64,000 nucleotides of DNA from Leifsonia sp. SCN 70-46 (GTDB taxonomy: Bacteria > Actinomycetota > Actinomycetes > Actinomycetales > Microbacteriaceae). The notes under the pieces are model-generated. The model saw nothing but the letters and a program-made list of their open reading frames with translations. It searched no databases and was not told the origin of the DNA. Position 1 is the stretch's first letter, and each line of letters begins with the position of its first letter. Both the position numbers and the translations under genes were made by a program. This document shows, in pieces, positions 26,919 through 35,705 of this stretch. Location of the stretch: positions 685,559 through 749,558 of the forward strand of contig MEFY01000002.1 of NCBI GenBank assembly GCA_001725325.1, given 5' to 3'.

Positions 26919-28889
26919 GTGCCACGCCTCGTACGCATCGCCGGCCCGGCGCTGCTCCTCCTCACGGCACTCGGCGCACTGCTCGCCTCGCTCGCCTACG
27001 GCGGCGGCGCGGATGCCCCCCTCCTCGTCGACCCCGGTGCGGTCGTGCGCTACGGGCTTCCGGTGGCGAAGCTCCTCGTCAACCTCGGCGGAGCGGGCGC
27101 CGTGGGCGCGCTCGTGCTCGCGTGCTTCGCCCTCGACTCCGGCAGGCCGGAGTGGAACCGCGCTCTCGATGTCGCCGCGGCATCCGCCGCCGTCTGGACG
27201 GTCGCCGCCGCGGCCACGGGCTTCTACACATTCCTCACGGTGCTGCAGCAGCCCATCCGCTTCGACGACGCGTTCGGCAACGTGCTCGCGAGCTTCCTCA
27301 CGGGCACCGAGCTCGGCCAGGCGTGGCTCGCGACGACCCTCGTCGCCGCGGGCGTGACCGTGCTGTGCTTCGCGGTGCGCAACCCGACGGTTCTCGTCTT
27401 CGTCACGGTCTTCGCCGTGGTCGGCCTGCTGCCCATGACCCTGCAGGGCCACCGCGGCGGCACCGCCCAGCACGACTCGGCGACGAGCGCGCTCTTCCTC
27501 CACGTGCTGTTCGCGGGGGTGTGGCTCGGCGGCCTCCTCACGATCGCGCTGCTCAAGCCGCTGCTCGACAAGGGTCGGCTGGGCGCCGTGCTCTCCCGCT
27601 ACTCGACCGTCGCGCTCGTGTGCTTCGTGGTGGTCGCCGCGTCGGGCTACCTGAGCGCCGAGATCCGCGTCGAGAGCCTCGGCAACCTGCTCACGCCCTA
27701 CGGCATCCTCGTGCTCGTCAAGACCGCGGCGCTGCTCACGCTCGGCCTGTTCGGCGCGATGCAGCGCCGCTACTTCATCGCGAGGATGCAGCGTCCCGGA
27801 GCATCCGGCGGGATCTTCTGGTGGATCGTCGCAGCCGAGCTCGGGTTCATGGGCATCGCCGCGGGAGTGGCCGCCGCGCTCGCCAAGACGGCGACCCCGG
27901 TGCCCGAGGTGGCCGCGTCCGACTTGGCCGACCCGACGCCCGCGGAGCTGCTCACGGGAGCGCCGCTGCCGCCCCCGGTCACGTTCGAGCGCCTGTTCAC
28001 GCTGTGGAACTTCGACCTCGTGTGGATCCTCGTCTGCGCCTTCGGCATCTTCTTCTACCTCGCGGGCGTCTGGCGCCTGCGCACGCGCGGCGACACGTGG
28101 CCCGTGCAGCGCACGGTGTTCTGGATAGCCGGCATGCTGCTGCTCTTCTACATCACCAACGGCGGCGTGAACGTCTACGAGCGCTACCTCTTCTCGCAGC
28201 ACATGCTCGCGCACATGGTGCTCGGCATGGCGGTGCCCGTGCTGCTCGTCCCGGGAGCGCCCATCACGCTCGCGCTGCGGGCGATCGCGAAGCGCACCGA
28301 CGGCAGCCGCGGCCCGCGCGAGTGGATCATGCTCGCGGTGCACTCCCGCCCGTTCGCCATCCTCGCCAACCCGCTCGTGGCGGCGGCCATCTTCGCGGGA
28401 TCGCTGTGGGTGTTCTACTACACGCCCGTGTTCAGCTGGGCGACGACGAACCACCTCGGCCACGAGTGGATGATCGTGCACTTCCTGCTGAGCGGCTACC
28501 TGTTCGTGCAGGCCCTCATCGGCATCGACCCGGCGCCGAAGCGTCCGCCGTACCCGGTGCGGCTGCTCATCCTGCTCGCGACGATGGCGTTCCACGCGTT
28601 CTTCGGCCTCGCGCTCATGTCGGGCACGGGACTGCTGCTCGCCGACTGGTACGGGGCGATGGGCTGGGACACGGGCGTGACCGCCCTGCAGGACCAGCAG
28701 GCGGGTGGCGGCATCGCGTGGAGCGTCGGCGAGATCCCGACGGTGTCGCTCGCGATCGCCGTCGCGATCATGTGGGGTCGCAGCGACGACCGGGAGTCCC
28801 GCCGCTACGACCGCAAGGCCGACCGCGACGGCGAGGCCGAGCTCGAGGCGTACAACGCGATGCTCGCGGAGCGAGCCCGGCGCGGCTAG
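26919..28889 (+). CDS. CopD-CtaG fusion membrane protein (copper/cytochrome oxidase assembly)
   Basis: A 656-residue polytopic protein. The N-terminal half resembles CopD copper-resistance proteins (LFLHVLFAGVWLGGLLTIALL at about 190-210), and the C-terminal half is CtaG/caa3-oxidase assembly-like (RYLFSQHMLAHMVLGMAVPVLLVPGAP, NHLGHEWMIVHFLLSGYLF, AFHAFFGLALMSG), rich in membrane histidines that could handle copper. Such fusions are usual in actinobacteria. The GTG start follows TACCAT (26907-26912) by exactly 6 nt, indicating a leaderless transcript. It shares a CTAG stop with the convergent gene. Confidence 0.85.
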   Translation: MPRLVRIAGPALLLLTALGALLASLAYGGGADAPLLVDPGAVVRYGLPVAKLLVNLGGAGAVGALVLACFALDSGRPEWNRALDVAAASAAVWTVAAAATGFYTFLTVLQQPIRFDDAFGNVLASFLTGTELGQAWLATTLVAAGVTVLCFAVRNPTVLVFVTVFAVVGLLPMTLQGHRGGTAQHDSATSALFLHVLFAGVWLGGLLTIALLKPLLDKGRLGAVLSRYSTVALVCFVVVAASGYLSAEIRVESLGNLLTPYGILVLVKTAALLTLGLFGAMQRRYFIARMQRPGASGGIFWWIVAAELGFMGIAAGVAAALAKTATPVPEVAASDLADPTPAELLTGAPLPPPVTFERLFTLWNFDLVWILVCAFGIFFYLAGVWRLRTRGDTWPVQRTVFWIAGMLLLFYITNGGVNVYERYLFSQHMLAHMVLGMAVPVLLVPGAPITLALRAIAKRTDGSRGPREWIMLAVHSRPFAILANPLVAAAIFAGSLWVFYYTPVFSWATTNHLGHEWMIVHFLLSGYLFVQALIGIDPAPKRPPYPVRLLILLATMAFHAFFGLALMSGTGLLLADWYGAMGWDTGVTALQDQQAGGGIAWSVGEIPTVSLAIAVAIMWGRSDDRESRRYDRKADRDGEAELEAYNAMLAERARRG

Positions 28890-29851
28890 AGGCCGCGGAT
28901 GAGCAGCTGGTCGTCGGGCAGGAACGAGACGACGAAGCTCGAGCTGAACTGCACATCCTCGTCGAACGTCGACACGGAGCCGTCGAAGAGCGAGCGGACG
29001 TCGACCACGAGGTGGGCCGCCGCGGGTGTCGCGGGCATGAGCCACGTGCCCGGGTCGGACCCCGGCTGCAGCGTGACCTTGGGGTAGCGCGCTATCGACC
29101 ACGCGGGCGTCGTGACAATGCGGTTGGAGACCTGCTCGCCGAACGGGCATCCCGTGGGCAGCAGCACGGTCTGCGTCGCGCACTCGTCGAGGTAGCCGTT
29201 GACCTCCTTCTGCACCTGGGCCGTGAACGCGTCGGTGGGCTCGAGGATGACCGTGCCGATGACCGCGGCGCCGGGCTGGCTCGCCGTGACGCTCACCGTC
29301 TTCGCCTGCAGGTAGAGCGAGTCGGCGGAGAGCTCGTAGGTGCCGGGCGCGAACACGAGGTAGGGGGAGGGGCGGTCCTGCTCGGCGGCGTCGAGCTGCA
29401 CGCCGTTGGCCGTGAAGCCCGTTCCGTGCTGCGGCGTGATCTGCAGCACTGCGAGCGGGCTCGACTCGAAGGCCCAGGTGGTGAAGAGGCCGAGGAAGGT
29501 GCCCTGCTGGCGCACCGTGAACGTCGACTGGCCCGACCTGCCCTCGGAGGTGAAGGAGTAGACGACGCGGTGGGTGCCCTGGGCATCCGCCGTGTCGCTC
29601 ACGAGCTCGAGGTCGCCGAGCTGGGGCAGCGCGCCCGCGACGAGCAGGTCGCGGCTCGCGTCGCCCGCCGCGGGGATGGCGCCCGCGAGCTCGAGGGCGC
29701 CGTCGGCGTCGTGCCGCACGAGGGAGTCGAGGTAGCCGCGCACGAAACCGCCAGCGCTGTAGAGCGTCGCGTTGAGGGCGAGCACCGTGACGCCGAAGGC
29801 CGCGACGACGACGGCCGCGACCACCGACAGGATGATGAACTCGCGGCGCAT
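28886..29851 (-). CDS. Membrane-anchored extracytoplasmic protein of unknown function
   Basis: A 321-residue protein with one N-terminal membrane helix (FIILSVVAAVVVAAFGVTVLAL) and an extracytoplasmic, beta-rich remainder; the C-terminal part has two cysteines (ECATQTVLLPTGC). The start MRREF at 29851 follows TAGGAT by 7 nt; the frame is open further upstream but across the divergent helicase promoter. No family could be recognised. It lies between a CtaG-like gene and a helicase with no evident operon. Confidence 0.6.
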   Translation of the reverse strand: MRREFIILSVVAAVVVAAFGVTVLALNATLYSAGGFVRGYLDSLVRHDADGALELAGAIPAAGDASRDLLVAGALPQLGDLELVSDTADAQGTHRVVYSFTSEGRSGQSTFTVRQQGTFLGLFTTWAFESSPLAVLQITPQHGTGFTANGVQLDAAEQDRPSPYLVFAPGTYELSADSLYLQAKTVSVTASQPGAAVIGTVILEPTDAFTAQVQKEVNGYLDECATQTVLLPTGCPFGEQVSNRIVTTPAWSIARYPKVTLQPGSDPGTWLMPATPAAAHLVVDVRSLFDGSVSTFDEDVQFSSSFVVSFLPDDQLLIRGL

Positions 29852-29924
29852 GGTCCCCATCCTAAAACGCACGACTCCCGCCCGCCCCGGCCCACCCCGA
29901 CGGCACCGCCGGTACAGTGAAGCG

Positions 29925-31223
29925 GTGAGTGAGGTTGTGCTGGCGCCCGAGCAGCAGGCGGTGTTCGACGCCATCGAGACGACCCTCGAGAACCTCTTCG
30001 TCACGGGCCGCGCCGGCACGGGCAAATCGACGCTCCTGGGCTACCTCTCCGAGAACACGTCGAAGAACCTCGTCATCTGCGCGCCCACGGGCGTGGCCGC
30101 CCTCAACGTGGGCGGGCAGACCATCCACTCGCTGTTCCGCCTGCCCATCGGGGTCATCGCCGACAACGACATCGACCAGTCCGCGGAGCTCCGCAAGCTG
30201 CTCAGCACCATCGACACGCTCGTGATCGACGAGGTGTCGATGGTCAACGCCGACCTGCTCGACGCCATCGACAGGTCGCTGCGCCAGGCCCGCGGCAAGC
30301 GCAACGAGGCGTTCGGCGGCGTGCAGGTGGTGCTGTTCGGCGACCCGTACCAGCTCGCACCCGTCCCGGGCGAGGGTGACGAGCGGGCGTACTTCGAAGA
30401 CCACTACCGGTCGATGTGGTTCTTCGACGCGAAGGTGTGGAACGACACCGACCTCACGATCTACGAGCTCACGAGCATCCACCGCCAGCACGAGGGCGAG
30501 TTCAAGTACATGCTGAACGCGGTGCGGCACGGCGGCGTGACCGCCGAGATCGCCGCCCGCCTCAACGAGGTGGGCGCACGCCCGCAGCCGACGGACGGCG
30601 CCATCACCCTCGCCTCGACGAACGGCATCGTCACGCGCATCAACGCCTCGGAGCTCGCGCGACTGCCCGGCCGCGTGCTCACGGCGCGTGCGGAGGTGAG
30701 CGGGGACTTCGGCGGCCGCGCCTTCCCCGCCGACGAGGCCCTCGAGCTCAAGCTCGGCGCGCGCGTCATGTTCCTGCGCAACGACACGGGCAACGACGGC
30801 GGGCCGCGCTGGGTCAACGGCAGCATCGGCACCGTCACCAAGATCGACGCGACGGTGTGGGTGGAGATCGACGGAGAGCGGCACGAGGTCAAGCCCGCGA
30901 TCTGGGAGAAGTTCAAGTACAACTACTCGCCGCTCACGAAGTCGCTGCGCAAGGATGTGGTCGCCGAGTTCACCCAGTTCCCGCTGCGGCTCGCGTGGGC
31001 CGTGACCATCCACAAGTCGCAGGGCAAGACCTACGACCGTGCGATCGTCGACCTCGGGCCGCGCTCGTTCGCGCCCGGCCAGACCTACGTGGCGCTCAGC
31101 CGCATCTCGACGCTCGACGGCCTCTACATGACGCGCCCGCTGCGCCCGAGCGACATCATCGTCGACGAGAACGTCGTGCGGTTCATGTCGCGCGTGCAGG
31201 CCATCCCCGCGATCAAGGCGTAG
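29925..31223 (+). CDS. PIF1/RecD-like AAA helicase
   Basis: A 432-residue superfamily 1 helicase: Walker A GRAGTGKST (28-36), Walker B LVIDEVSM, GDPYQLAPV (motif III), and C-terminal LAWAVTIHKSQGKTYDRAI plus YVALSRIST (motifs V-VI). The compact body fits PIF1-like DNA helicases found in many actinobacteria and some phages. TACAGT (29913-29918) is exactly 6 nt before the GTG, suggesting a leaderless mRNA. It may act in replication-fork or recombination processing; the role is not fixed by sequence. Confidence 0.85.
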   Translation: MSEVVLAPEQQAVFDAIETTLENLFVTGRAGTGKSTLLGYLSENTSKNLVICAPTGVAALNVGGQTIHSLFRLPIGVIADNDIDQSAELRKLLSTIDTLVIDEVSMVNADLLDAIDRSLRQARGKRNEAFGGVQVVLFGDPYQLAPVPGEGDERAYFEDHYRSMWFFDAKVWNDTDLTIYELTSIHRQHEGEFKYMLNAVRHGGVTAEIAARLNEVGARPQPTDGAITLASTNGIVTRINASELARLPGRVLTARAEVSGDFGGRAFPADEALELKLGARVMFLRNDTGNDGGPRWVNGSIGTVTKIDATVWVEIDGERHEVKPAIWEKFKYNYSPLTKSLRKDVVAEFTQFPLRLAWAVTIHKSQGKTYDRAIVDLGPRSFAPGQTYVALSRISTLDGLYMTRPLRPSDIIVDENVVRFMSRVQAIPAIKA

Positions 31224-31226
31224 CGG

Positions 31227-31928
31227 CTAGCTGGAGGGCGACGACTCCACGGAGGGGGCCCGGGAGATCGGGGTGTGCGCGATCGCGGCCGTGCGCGCCC
31301 GCTCGACATCGCCGGAGACGACGGCGTCGATGAGCGCGCGGTGCACCGCGACGGCGTCTCCGCGCACGCCCGGCGCGGGGGTGGGCGAGACCGCGAACTC
31401 GGTGATGAGGGTCTCGAGCGTGTCGAGCGACTCGGTGTAGACGCGCGTGAGGAACGCGTTGCGCCCGATGCGGGCGATCATCTTGTGCAGCTTCCAGATC
31501 TCGAGGGTCTCCTGCCGCCCCTTGGGCAGTGCCGCGATGACGTCGAGCTGCGCGTAGAGCTCGTCGCCCTGGTTGGCCGTGCAGGCCCTCGCGGCCTCGA
31601 TCGCGACGAGCACCTCGAGCTCGTCGCGCACGGCGGCGATGTCGGCGAGCTCGGCCTGCGAGACCTGGGCCCCCACGATGATGTTGCGCAGCCGCAGCGA
31701 CTGGGAGGGCGCGGCGACGAACACACCGCCGCCGGGACCGGGCTTGAGCACGATCACGCCGCTCGACTGGAGCAGGCGGAGCGCCTCGTTGAAGGTGCCC
31801 GGCGAGACGCCGAACCGCGCGAGGAGCGACGACTTGGTGCCCAGCAGGTCGCCGGCGCTGAGGGACTGCTGCTCGATCTCCGATTCGAGGGCGAGGGCGA
31901 TGGTCTCAGCCTTGGATCCCACGCGCAC
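31227..31928 (-). CDS. GntR-family (FadR/FCD type) transcriptional regulator
   Basis: About 233 residues. The N-terminal winged helix (LLGTKSSLLARFGVSPGTFNEALRLL) is followed by a GPGGGVFVA hinge and an all-helical FCD-like effector domain with candidate metal ligands (RDELEVLVAIE, LHKMIA, HRALIDAV). The GTG at 31928 was chosen, with GGGAG 5-6 nt ahead; a TTG at 31956-31958 would add 10 residues. It is divergent from the catabolic genes, and an operator-like dyad lies upstream. It most likely represses the cluster until a small acid or sugar-acid ligand binds. Confidence 0.85.
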   Translation of the reverse strand: MRVGSKAETIALALESEIEQQSLSAGDLLGTKSSLLARFGVSPGTFNEALRLLQSSGVIVLKPGPGGGVFVAAPSQSLRLRNIIVGAQVSQAELADIAAVRDELEVLVAIEAARACTANQGDELYAQLDVIAALPKGRQETLEIWKLHKMIARIGRNAFLTRVYTESLDTLETLITEFAVSPTPAPGVRGDAVAVHRALIDAVVSGDVERARTAAIAHTPISRAPSVESSPSS

Positions 31929-31946
31929 GAACTCTCCCTCGGTAGC

Positions 31947-31980
31947 TTGACGTATCAATGATAACCATTATGCTTATTTA
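31947..31980. promoter_or_regulatory. Promoter/operator between GntR gene and catabolic operon
   Basis: Core ATAACCATTAT (31961-31971) is an imperfect dyad centred on C31966. The plus strand has TTGACG (31947-31952), 16 bp, then TATGCT (31969-31974) as a possible -35/-10 pair enclosing the core; the minus strand has CATAAT as a possible GntR -10. The core and flanks match a second site at 35634-35663. Confidence 0.65.
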
Positions 31981-32056
31981 GCGCTGGCGTGCACCCAACT
32001 TAGCGGACATCGCGAGCGATATTCACGCCCGACCCTCAACGCCGAAGGACGCCCCC

Positions 32057-32896
32057 ATGAAGCTCGGAACCGTCCGCCGAGAAGGGTCGACCACGGCATT
32101 CTCGTCGATCGCGGGGGAGACCCGCTACCACGACGCCCTCGACGTGCTCGACCTCGTCGGGCGTGACGGCTGGTCGCACGACGACGGCACGGCAGGCCCC
32201 GAGCCCGATCCCGCGGAGCTCGCGCCGCCCGTGCTCTCCCCGCGCAAGATCATCTGCGTGGGCCTCAACTACACCGACCACGCCCGCGAGGTGGGCAAGG
32301 AGGCCCCGGCGGTGCCGACCCTCTTCGCCAAGGTCGCGACGACCCTCGTGGGCGCCCGCGAGCCGCTCGAGATGCCCGACGTGAGCACGCGGGTCGACTG
32401 GGAGGCCGAGCTCGCGATCGTGATCGGACGCGAGATCCGCAACGCGTCGGCGGAGGAGGCGCAGGCCGCCATCCTCGGGTACTCGGTGCTCAACGACCTC
32501 AGCATCCGCGACTGGCAGAACCGCACGAGCGAGTGGTTCCAGGGAAAGAACTTCGACAGGACGTGCCCGTTCGGCCCCGTCGTCGTGACGCCCGACGAGC
32601 TTGACCTCGCCTCGGGCCTCGCCGTCACGTGCACCGTCAACGGCGAGGTCATGCAGGCGGGCACGACCGCCGACATGATCTTCAGCCCGGTCGATATCGT
32701 GGTCTACATCACGCAGTTCCTCACGCTCCAGCCGGGCGACGTCATCGCCACGGGCACGCCCGCGGGCGTGGGCTTCACCAGGAAGCCTCCCGTGTTCCTG
32801 GTGCCCGGCGACACCCTCACGACGTCCATCGAGGGCATCGGCGAGCTGCGCAACGACTGCACGGCCGCCGAGACGCTCGTAGGAGGAACGGTATGA
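32057..32896 (+). CDS. Fumarylacetoacetate hydrolase family protein
   Basis: A 279-residue FAH-fold enzyme. IICVGLNYTDHAREVG and the metal-binding DWEAELAIVIGREI are family blocks, with FNGKNFDRTCPFGP-like (FQGKNFDRTCPFGP) and TGTPAGVGFTRKP near the C-terminus. Family members hydrolyse or decarboxylate 2,4-dioxo acids; 2,4-diketo-3-deoxy-sugar-acid hydrolases and ureidoglycolate lyase-type proteins share this layout. The product here is not known. It is the first gene of a coupled row of four enzymes and overlaps the next by 4 bp. Confidence 0.85.
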   Translation: MKLGTVRREGSTTAFSSIAGETRYHDALDVLDLVGRDGWSHDDGTAGPEPDPAELAPPVLSPRKIICVGLNYTDHAREVGKEAPAVPTLFAKVATTLVGAREPLEMPDVSTRVDWEAELAIVIGREIRNASAEEAQAAILGYSVLNDLSIRDWQNRTSEWFQGKNFDRTCPFGPVVVTPDELDLASGLAVTCTVNGEVMQAGTTADMIFSPVDIVVYITQFLTLQPGDVIATGTPAGVGFTRKPPVFLVPGDTLTTSIEGIGELRNDCTAAETLVGGTV

Positions 32897-33663
32897 CCGC
32901 CGAGGATCGCGTAGCCATCATCACGGGCGGCGCCGGCAGCATCGGCTCCGCCATCGTGCGCGAGCTCGCCGCCGCCGGATACCTCGTGTGCGTCGCCGAC
33001 CTCTCCGCCGAGGCGTGCGCGCGCGTCGTGGCCGAGGTGCCCGGCTCCTTCGCCTTCGTGGGCGACCTCGCCGACCCCGCCACCGTCGAGCTGCTCGCGA
33101 GCACGGCCGCCGAGAAGGGGGTGCTCACGGTGCTCGTCAACTCCGTCGGCATCTCGCCCAAGAACAACGGCAACAAGTTCATGTTCGACGACATCGACGA
33201 CGCCGCGTGGGCGCAGATCTTCGACGTCAACTTCTTCGGGCCCGTGCGCGTGACGCGCGCCGTGCTGCGGCGCATGCGCGACGGCGACGGCGCGTCGATC
33301 ATCAACATCTCCTCGATCACCGCCCGCACCGGCACCGGCGGCCCCGTGGGCGCGAGCTTCCCGCCCGTGCTCCCGTCGTCGTCGCACTACGCCACGACGA
33401 AGGCGGGCATCGCGAACCTCACGAGATCGCTCGCCCGCGAGGTCGCACCGCGCGGCATCCGCGTCAACGCCGTCGCCCCCGGCTTCATCGCGACGGCGAT
33501 GACCGCGAGCACGGCGGGCACCGACGTCATCCACGGCCAGATCCCCTGGGGTCGTCCGGGCACGCCCGAGGATGTCGCGGCCGTCGTGGCCTTCCTCGCG
33601 AGCCCGGCTGCCGGCTACGTCACGGGCACCACGATCGCCGTGGACGGCGGGATGCTGTCATGA
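32893..33663 (+). CDS. Short-chain dehydrogenase/reductase
   Basis: A 256-residue classical SDR: cofactor loop TGGAGSIGSA (about 11-20), NSVGIS, catalytic Ser in NISSIT and Y-x3-K in HYATTKAG, and the end TGTTIAVDGGM. A 12-residue insertion (GTGGPVGASFPP) separates the serine from the tyrosine. It probably oxidises a sugar, sugar acid or its keto derivative. ATG overlaps the FAH stop; AGGAGG is upstream. Confidence 0.88.
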   Translation: MTAEDRVAIITGGAGSIGSAIVRELAAAGYLVCVADLSAEACARVVAEVPGSFAFVGDLADPATVELLASTAAEKGVLTVLVNSVGISPKNNGNKFMFDDIDDAAWAQIFDVNFFGPVRVTRAVLRRMRDGDGASIINISSITARTGTGGPVGASFPPVLPSSSHYATTKAGIANLTRSLAREVAPRGIRVNAVAPGFIATAMTASTAGTDVIHGQIPWGRPGTPEDVAAVVAFLASPAAGYVTGTTIAVDGGMLS

Positions 33664-34442
33664 CCCTCGTCGTCGTGGGCGTGGGCGCGATGGGCTCGGC
33701 GCTCGCCGCACGCCTCGTCGAGCGCGGCCACGACGTGGTCGGCGTCGACCCGTTCCTCGCGGCGGCGGGATCAGCCGTCGAGACCGCGGAGGGCGTCCGG
33801 GTCGTCCACTCGCTCGAGGATGTCGACGCCGCGGTCTCCGAGGTGCTCGTCTTCGTCCGCATGGCGGACCAGGTCGTCTCGGTCATCGAGTCGATGGACG
33901 GCCTGCGGGCCTACGACGACGTGCCCGCGACGATCCTCAGCACCCTGAGCCCCGCGGACGCGCGGTCCGTCGCCGAGCGCTTCGGCGCCGGGCGCCGGAT
34001 CGTGGAGGCCCCCGTCTCGGGCGGCGTCTCGGGCGCGCGCCTCGGCGCCCTCACCGTGCTCATGGCCGGCGAGCCCGGGGCGTGGCTCGCGGATGCCGCG
34101 GCCACGGTGTTCCGCTTCGACGGCTTCGGGCTGCCGGCCGCGGCGAAGCTCCTGAACAACTCCCTCGCCGCCGCGAACGCCCACGCGCTCACGGCGGCGC
34201 TCGCCCAGGCCGACGGCCTGGGCCTCGACGCCGCCCAGATGCTCGAGGTCGTGCGCGTCTCGAGCGGCGGCGGCTGGATCGCGGAGAACTTCGACGAGTT
34301 CCCCGTCGACCTGCTGTGGAAGGACTTCACCCTCCTGCAGGCGAGCGGGCCGGTCACCTTCCCGGCGACCGACGGGCGCACCGACCTCGTGGAGGCAGTG
34401 CGGAACTCCCGCCGGCGCATCGCACCCGAAGAAAGGAACTGA
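33660..34442 (+). CDS. 3-hydroxyisobutyrate-dehydrogenase-like NAD(P) oxidoreductase
   Basis: A 260-residue beta-hydroxyacid dehydrogenase, somewhat short for the family (about 290). The cofactor loop VGVGAMGSALAARL is at the N-terminus, substrate motif EAPVSGGVSGA is at about 116-126, and the catalytic lysine region LPAAAKLLNNSL is present. Likely oxidises or reduces a 3-hydroxy acid in the cluster's pathway. It overlaps the SDR gene (ATGA) and is followed after 1 bp by the lactonase-like gene. Confidence 0.82.
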   Translation: MTLVVVGVGAMGSALAARLVERGHDVVGVDPFLAAAGSAVETAEGVRVVHSLEDVDAAVSEVLVFVRMADQVVSVIESMDGLRAYDDVPATILSTLSPADARSVAERFGAGRRIVEAPVSGGVSGARLGALTVLMAGEPGAWLADAAATVFRFDGFGLPAAAKLLNNSLAAANAHALTAALAQADGLGLDAAQMLEVVRVSSGGGWIAENFDEFPVDLLWKDFTLLQASGPVTFPATDGRTDLVEAVRNSRRRIAPEERN

Positions 34443-34443
34443 C

Positions 34444-35241
34444 ATGGTCCTCTCCATCCCGTCGACAGGCACCGCCGAGGCCCTCTGGGCGCTCGACCAC
34501 GGATCGCTCACCTACGACGCCGGGCTCGTCGTGCTCGGCGGCTCGGGAGTGAGCGAGCATCCGATCACGTCGTTCCTCATCAAGCACGAGCGCGGCCTCG
34601 TGCTCTTCGACACGGGCCTCGACCCCGCGGCCGCCGACCGGCAGGTCGAGGAGTACGGCGAGCTCGCCTCCGCGTTCGACATGCGCTTCTCCGCGGAGAA
34701 CCGCATCGACCGGCAGATCGAGAAGGCCGGGTTCTCGACGAAGGATGTCACGCACGTCGTCGTCTCGCACGCGCACTTCGACCACACGGGCGGCCTCAAG
34801 CTCTTCCCGCACGCGCGCCTGTACATGGGGCTCGCCGACCTGCGGTTCGTCTTCTGGCCGGACGGGGGAGCCGCGGGCTCGTGCCGCTGGCCCGACATCG
34901 AGGCCACCCGCGGCTACCGCTGGAACCCGGTGGTGGGCGACTACGACCTCTTCGGCGACGGCAGCATCGTGATGCTCTCGCTGCCCGGCCACACGCCCGG
35001 CAACGCCGGGCTGCTCGTGCAGCTGCCCGGGGAGACGATCATCCTGACGGGCGACACGGTGCACCTGCGCGCCAACATCGAGTGGACGATGCCCATGGGC
35101 GGAGACCACAACACGTCTGACGCGACCAACTCGATCCGCCGGCTGCAGCAGCTGCGCGACTCCTTCGACGCGAAGGTGTGGATCGCGCACGACCCCGAGG
35201 ACTGGATCGACTTCGGCGGCGCCGGCCGCTACGGGGCCTGA
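34444..35241 (+). CDS. MBL-fold lactonase-like metallohydrolase (AttM/AiiA group)
   Basis: A 265-residue metallo-beta-lactamase-fold hydrolase. The dinuclear metal motif HAHFDHTGG sits at about 109-117, with GHTPGN and an aspartate in LTGDTVHL downstream. The overall plan matches N-acyl-homoserine lactonase-like proteins. In this setting, opening of a sugar-acid lactone is as likely as quorum quenching. Start ATG at 34444 follows AAAGGAACTGAC. Confidence 0.82.
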   Translation: MVLSIPSTGTAEALWALDHGSLTYDAGLVVLGGSGVSEHPITSFLIKHERGLVLFDTGLDPAAADRQVEEYGELASAFDMRFSAENRIDRQIEKAGFSTKDVTHVVVSHAHFDHTGGLKLFPHARLYMGLADLRFVFWPDGGAAGSCRWPDIEATRGYRWNPVVGDYDLFGDGSIVMLSLPGHTPGNAGLLVQLPGETIILTGDTVHLRANIEWTMPMGGDHNTSDATNSIRRLQQLRDSFDAKVWIAHDPEDWIDFGGAGRYGA

Positions 35242-35242
35242 C

Positions 35243-35602
35243 GTGGGCGGCGTGCTCGTCGACTACCGGTGCTCGGCGTGCGGGCGCGTGGCCGAGGCCC
35301 GCGTCCAGACCCCCGCGCCCTCGACCGCGCAGTGCGCGGCCTGCGGTGGGGAGTCCCGCCGCAGGTACGGCTTCCGCCTGGGGGCGGCGAGCGCCCCTGC
35401 GACGGCCGGGGGGCACGACCACGGGCATCCCGACGGGCTGGGCACGTGCGGTCTGCTGCCGACGGCGGCGCGCGCCCTCACGGCGCGGCTGAACGGCGAC
35501 GAGCGCGGCCTCGAGCGGGAGTTCCGCTCCCAGGAGCGCATGATCTCCGAGGGCACCCTCGACCCGAAGGCCGGCGTGCACGGCCTCGCCGCGCCCGCCT
35601 GA
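35243..35602 (+). CDS. FmdB-type zinc-ribbon protein
   Basis: A 119-residue protein. The N-terminus VDYRCSACG with a second CAAC about 20 residues later forms a zinc ribbon like the FmdB regulatory family. A His/Gly stretch (GGHDHGHPDG) and a helical tail (RLNGDERGLEREFRSQE) follow. It is 1 bp after the lactonase-like gene, so it belongs to the operon. FmdB-type proteins near acetamidase/formamidase genes are putative regulators; its role here is unknown. Confidence 0.7.
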   Translation: MGGVLVDYRCSACGRVAEARVQTPAPSTAQCAACGGESRRRYGFRLGAASAPATAGGHDHGHPDGLGTCGLLPTAARALTARLNGDERGLEREFRSQERMISEGTLDPKAGVHGLAAPA

Positions 35603-35633
35603 GGCGGGTCGCGCCCGGGTGACGCGGCACCCT

Positions 35634-35663
35634 ATTGATCATAACCGTTATACTCATTATAAT
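35634..35663 (+). promoter_or_regulatory. Strong promoter with embedded GntR-type operator, ABC transporter operon
   Basis: TTGATC (35635-35640) and TATAAT (35658-35663) are separated by exactly 17 bp. The spacer is filled by ATAACCGTTAT (35641-35651), a perfect dyad around C35646 extended to TGA-N2-ATAAC-C-GTTAT-N2-TCA. The same core, with one change, occurs at 31961-31971 beside the GntR gene. Binding there would block RNA polymerase. Confidence 0.75.
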
Positions 35664-35705
35664 CTGAATGCGGCACGAGCCGCCTGTACTTCAACGGTGA
35701 GGACC

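Noticed and set aside
26888-29920. A 1010-codon open frame on the plus strand across the CtaG-like gene
   Set aside because: Very Arg/Ala/Pro-rich translation with no domain; it is the +1 shadow of a real GC-rich gene. Similar long shadows over murJ (3587-4687), crtB/crtI (46972-49900, 48262-50100), dnaK (60755-63370) and the ribosomal region were also dropped.
29925-31223. Helicase as part of a defence system
   Set aside because: PIF1/RecD-like helicases are widespread housekeeping genes; the neighbours (unknown membrane protein, GntR) show no nuclease or defence partner.
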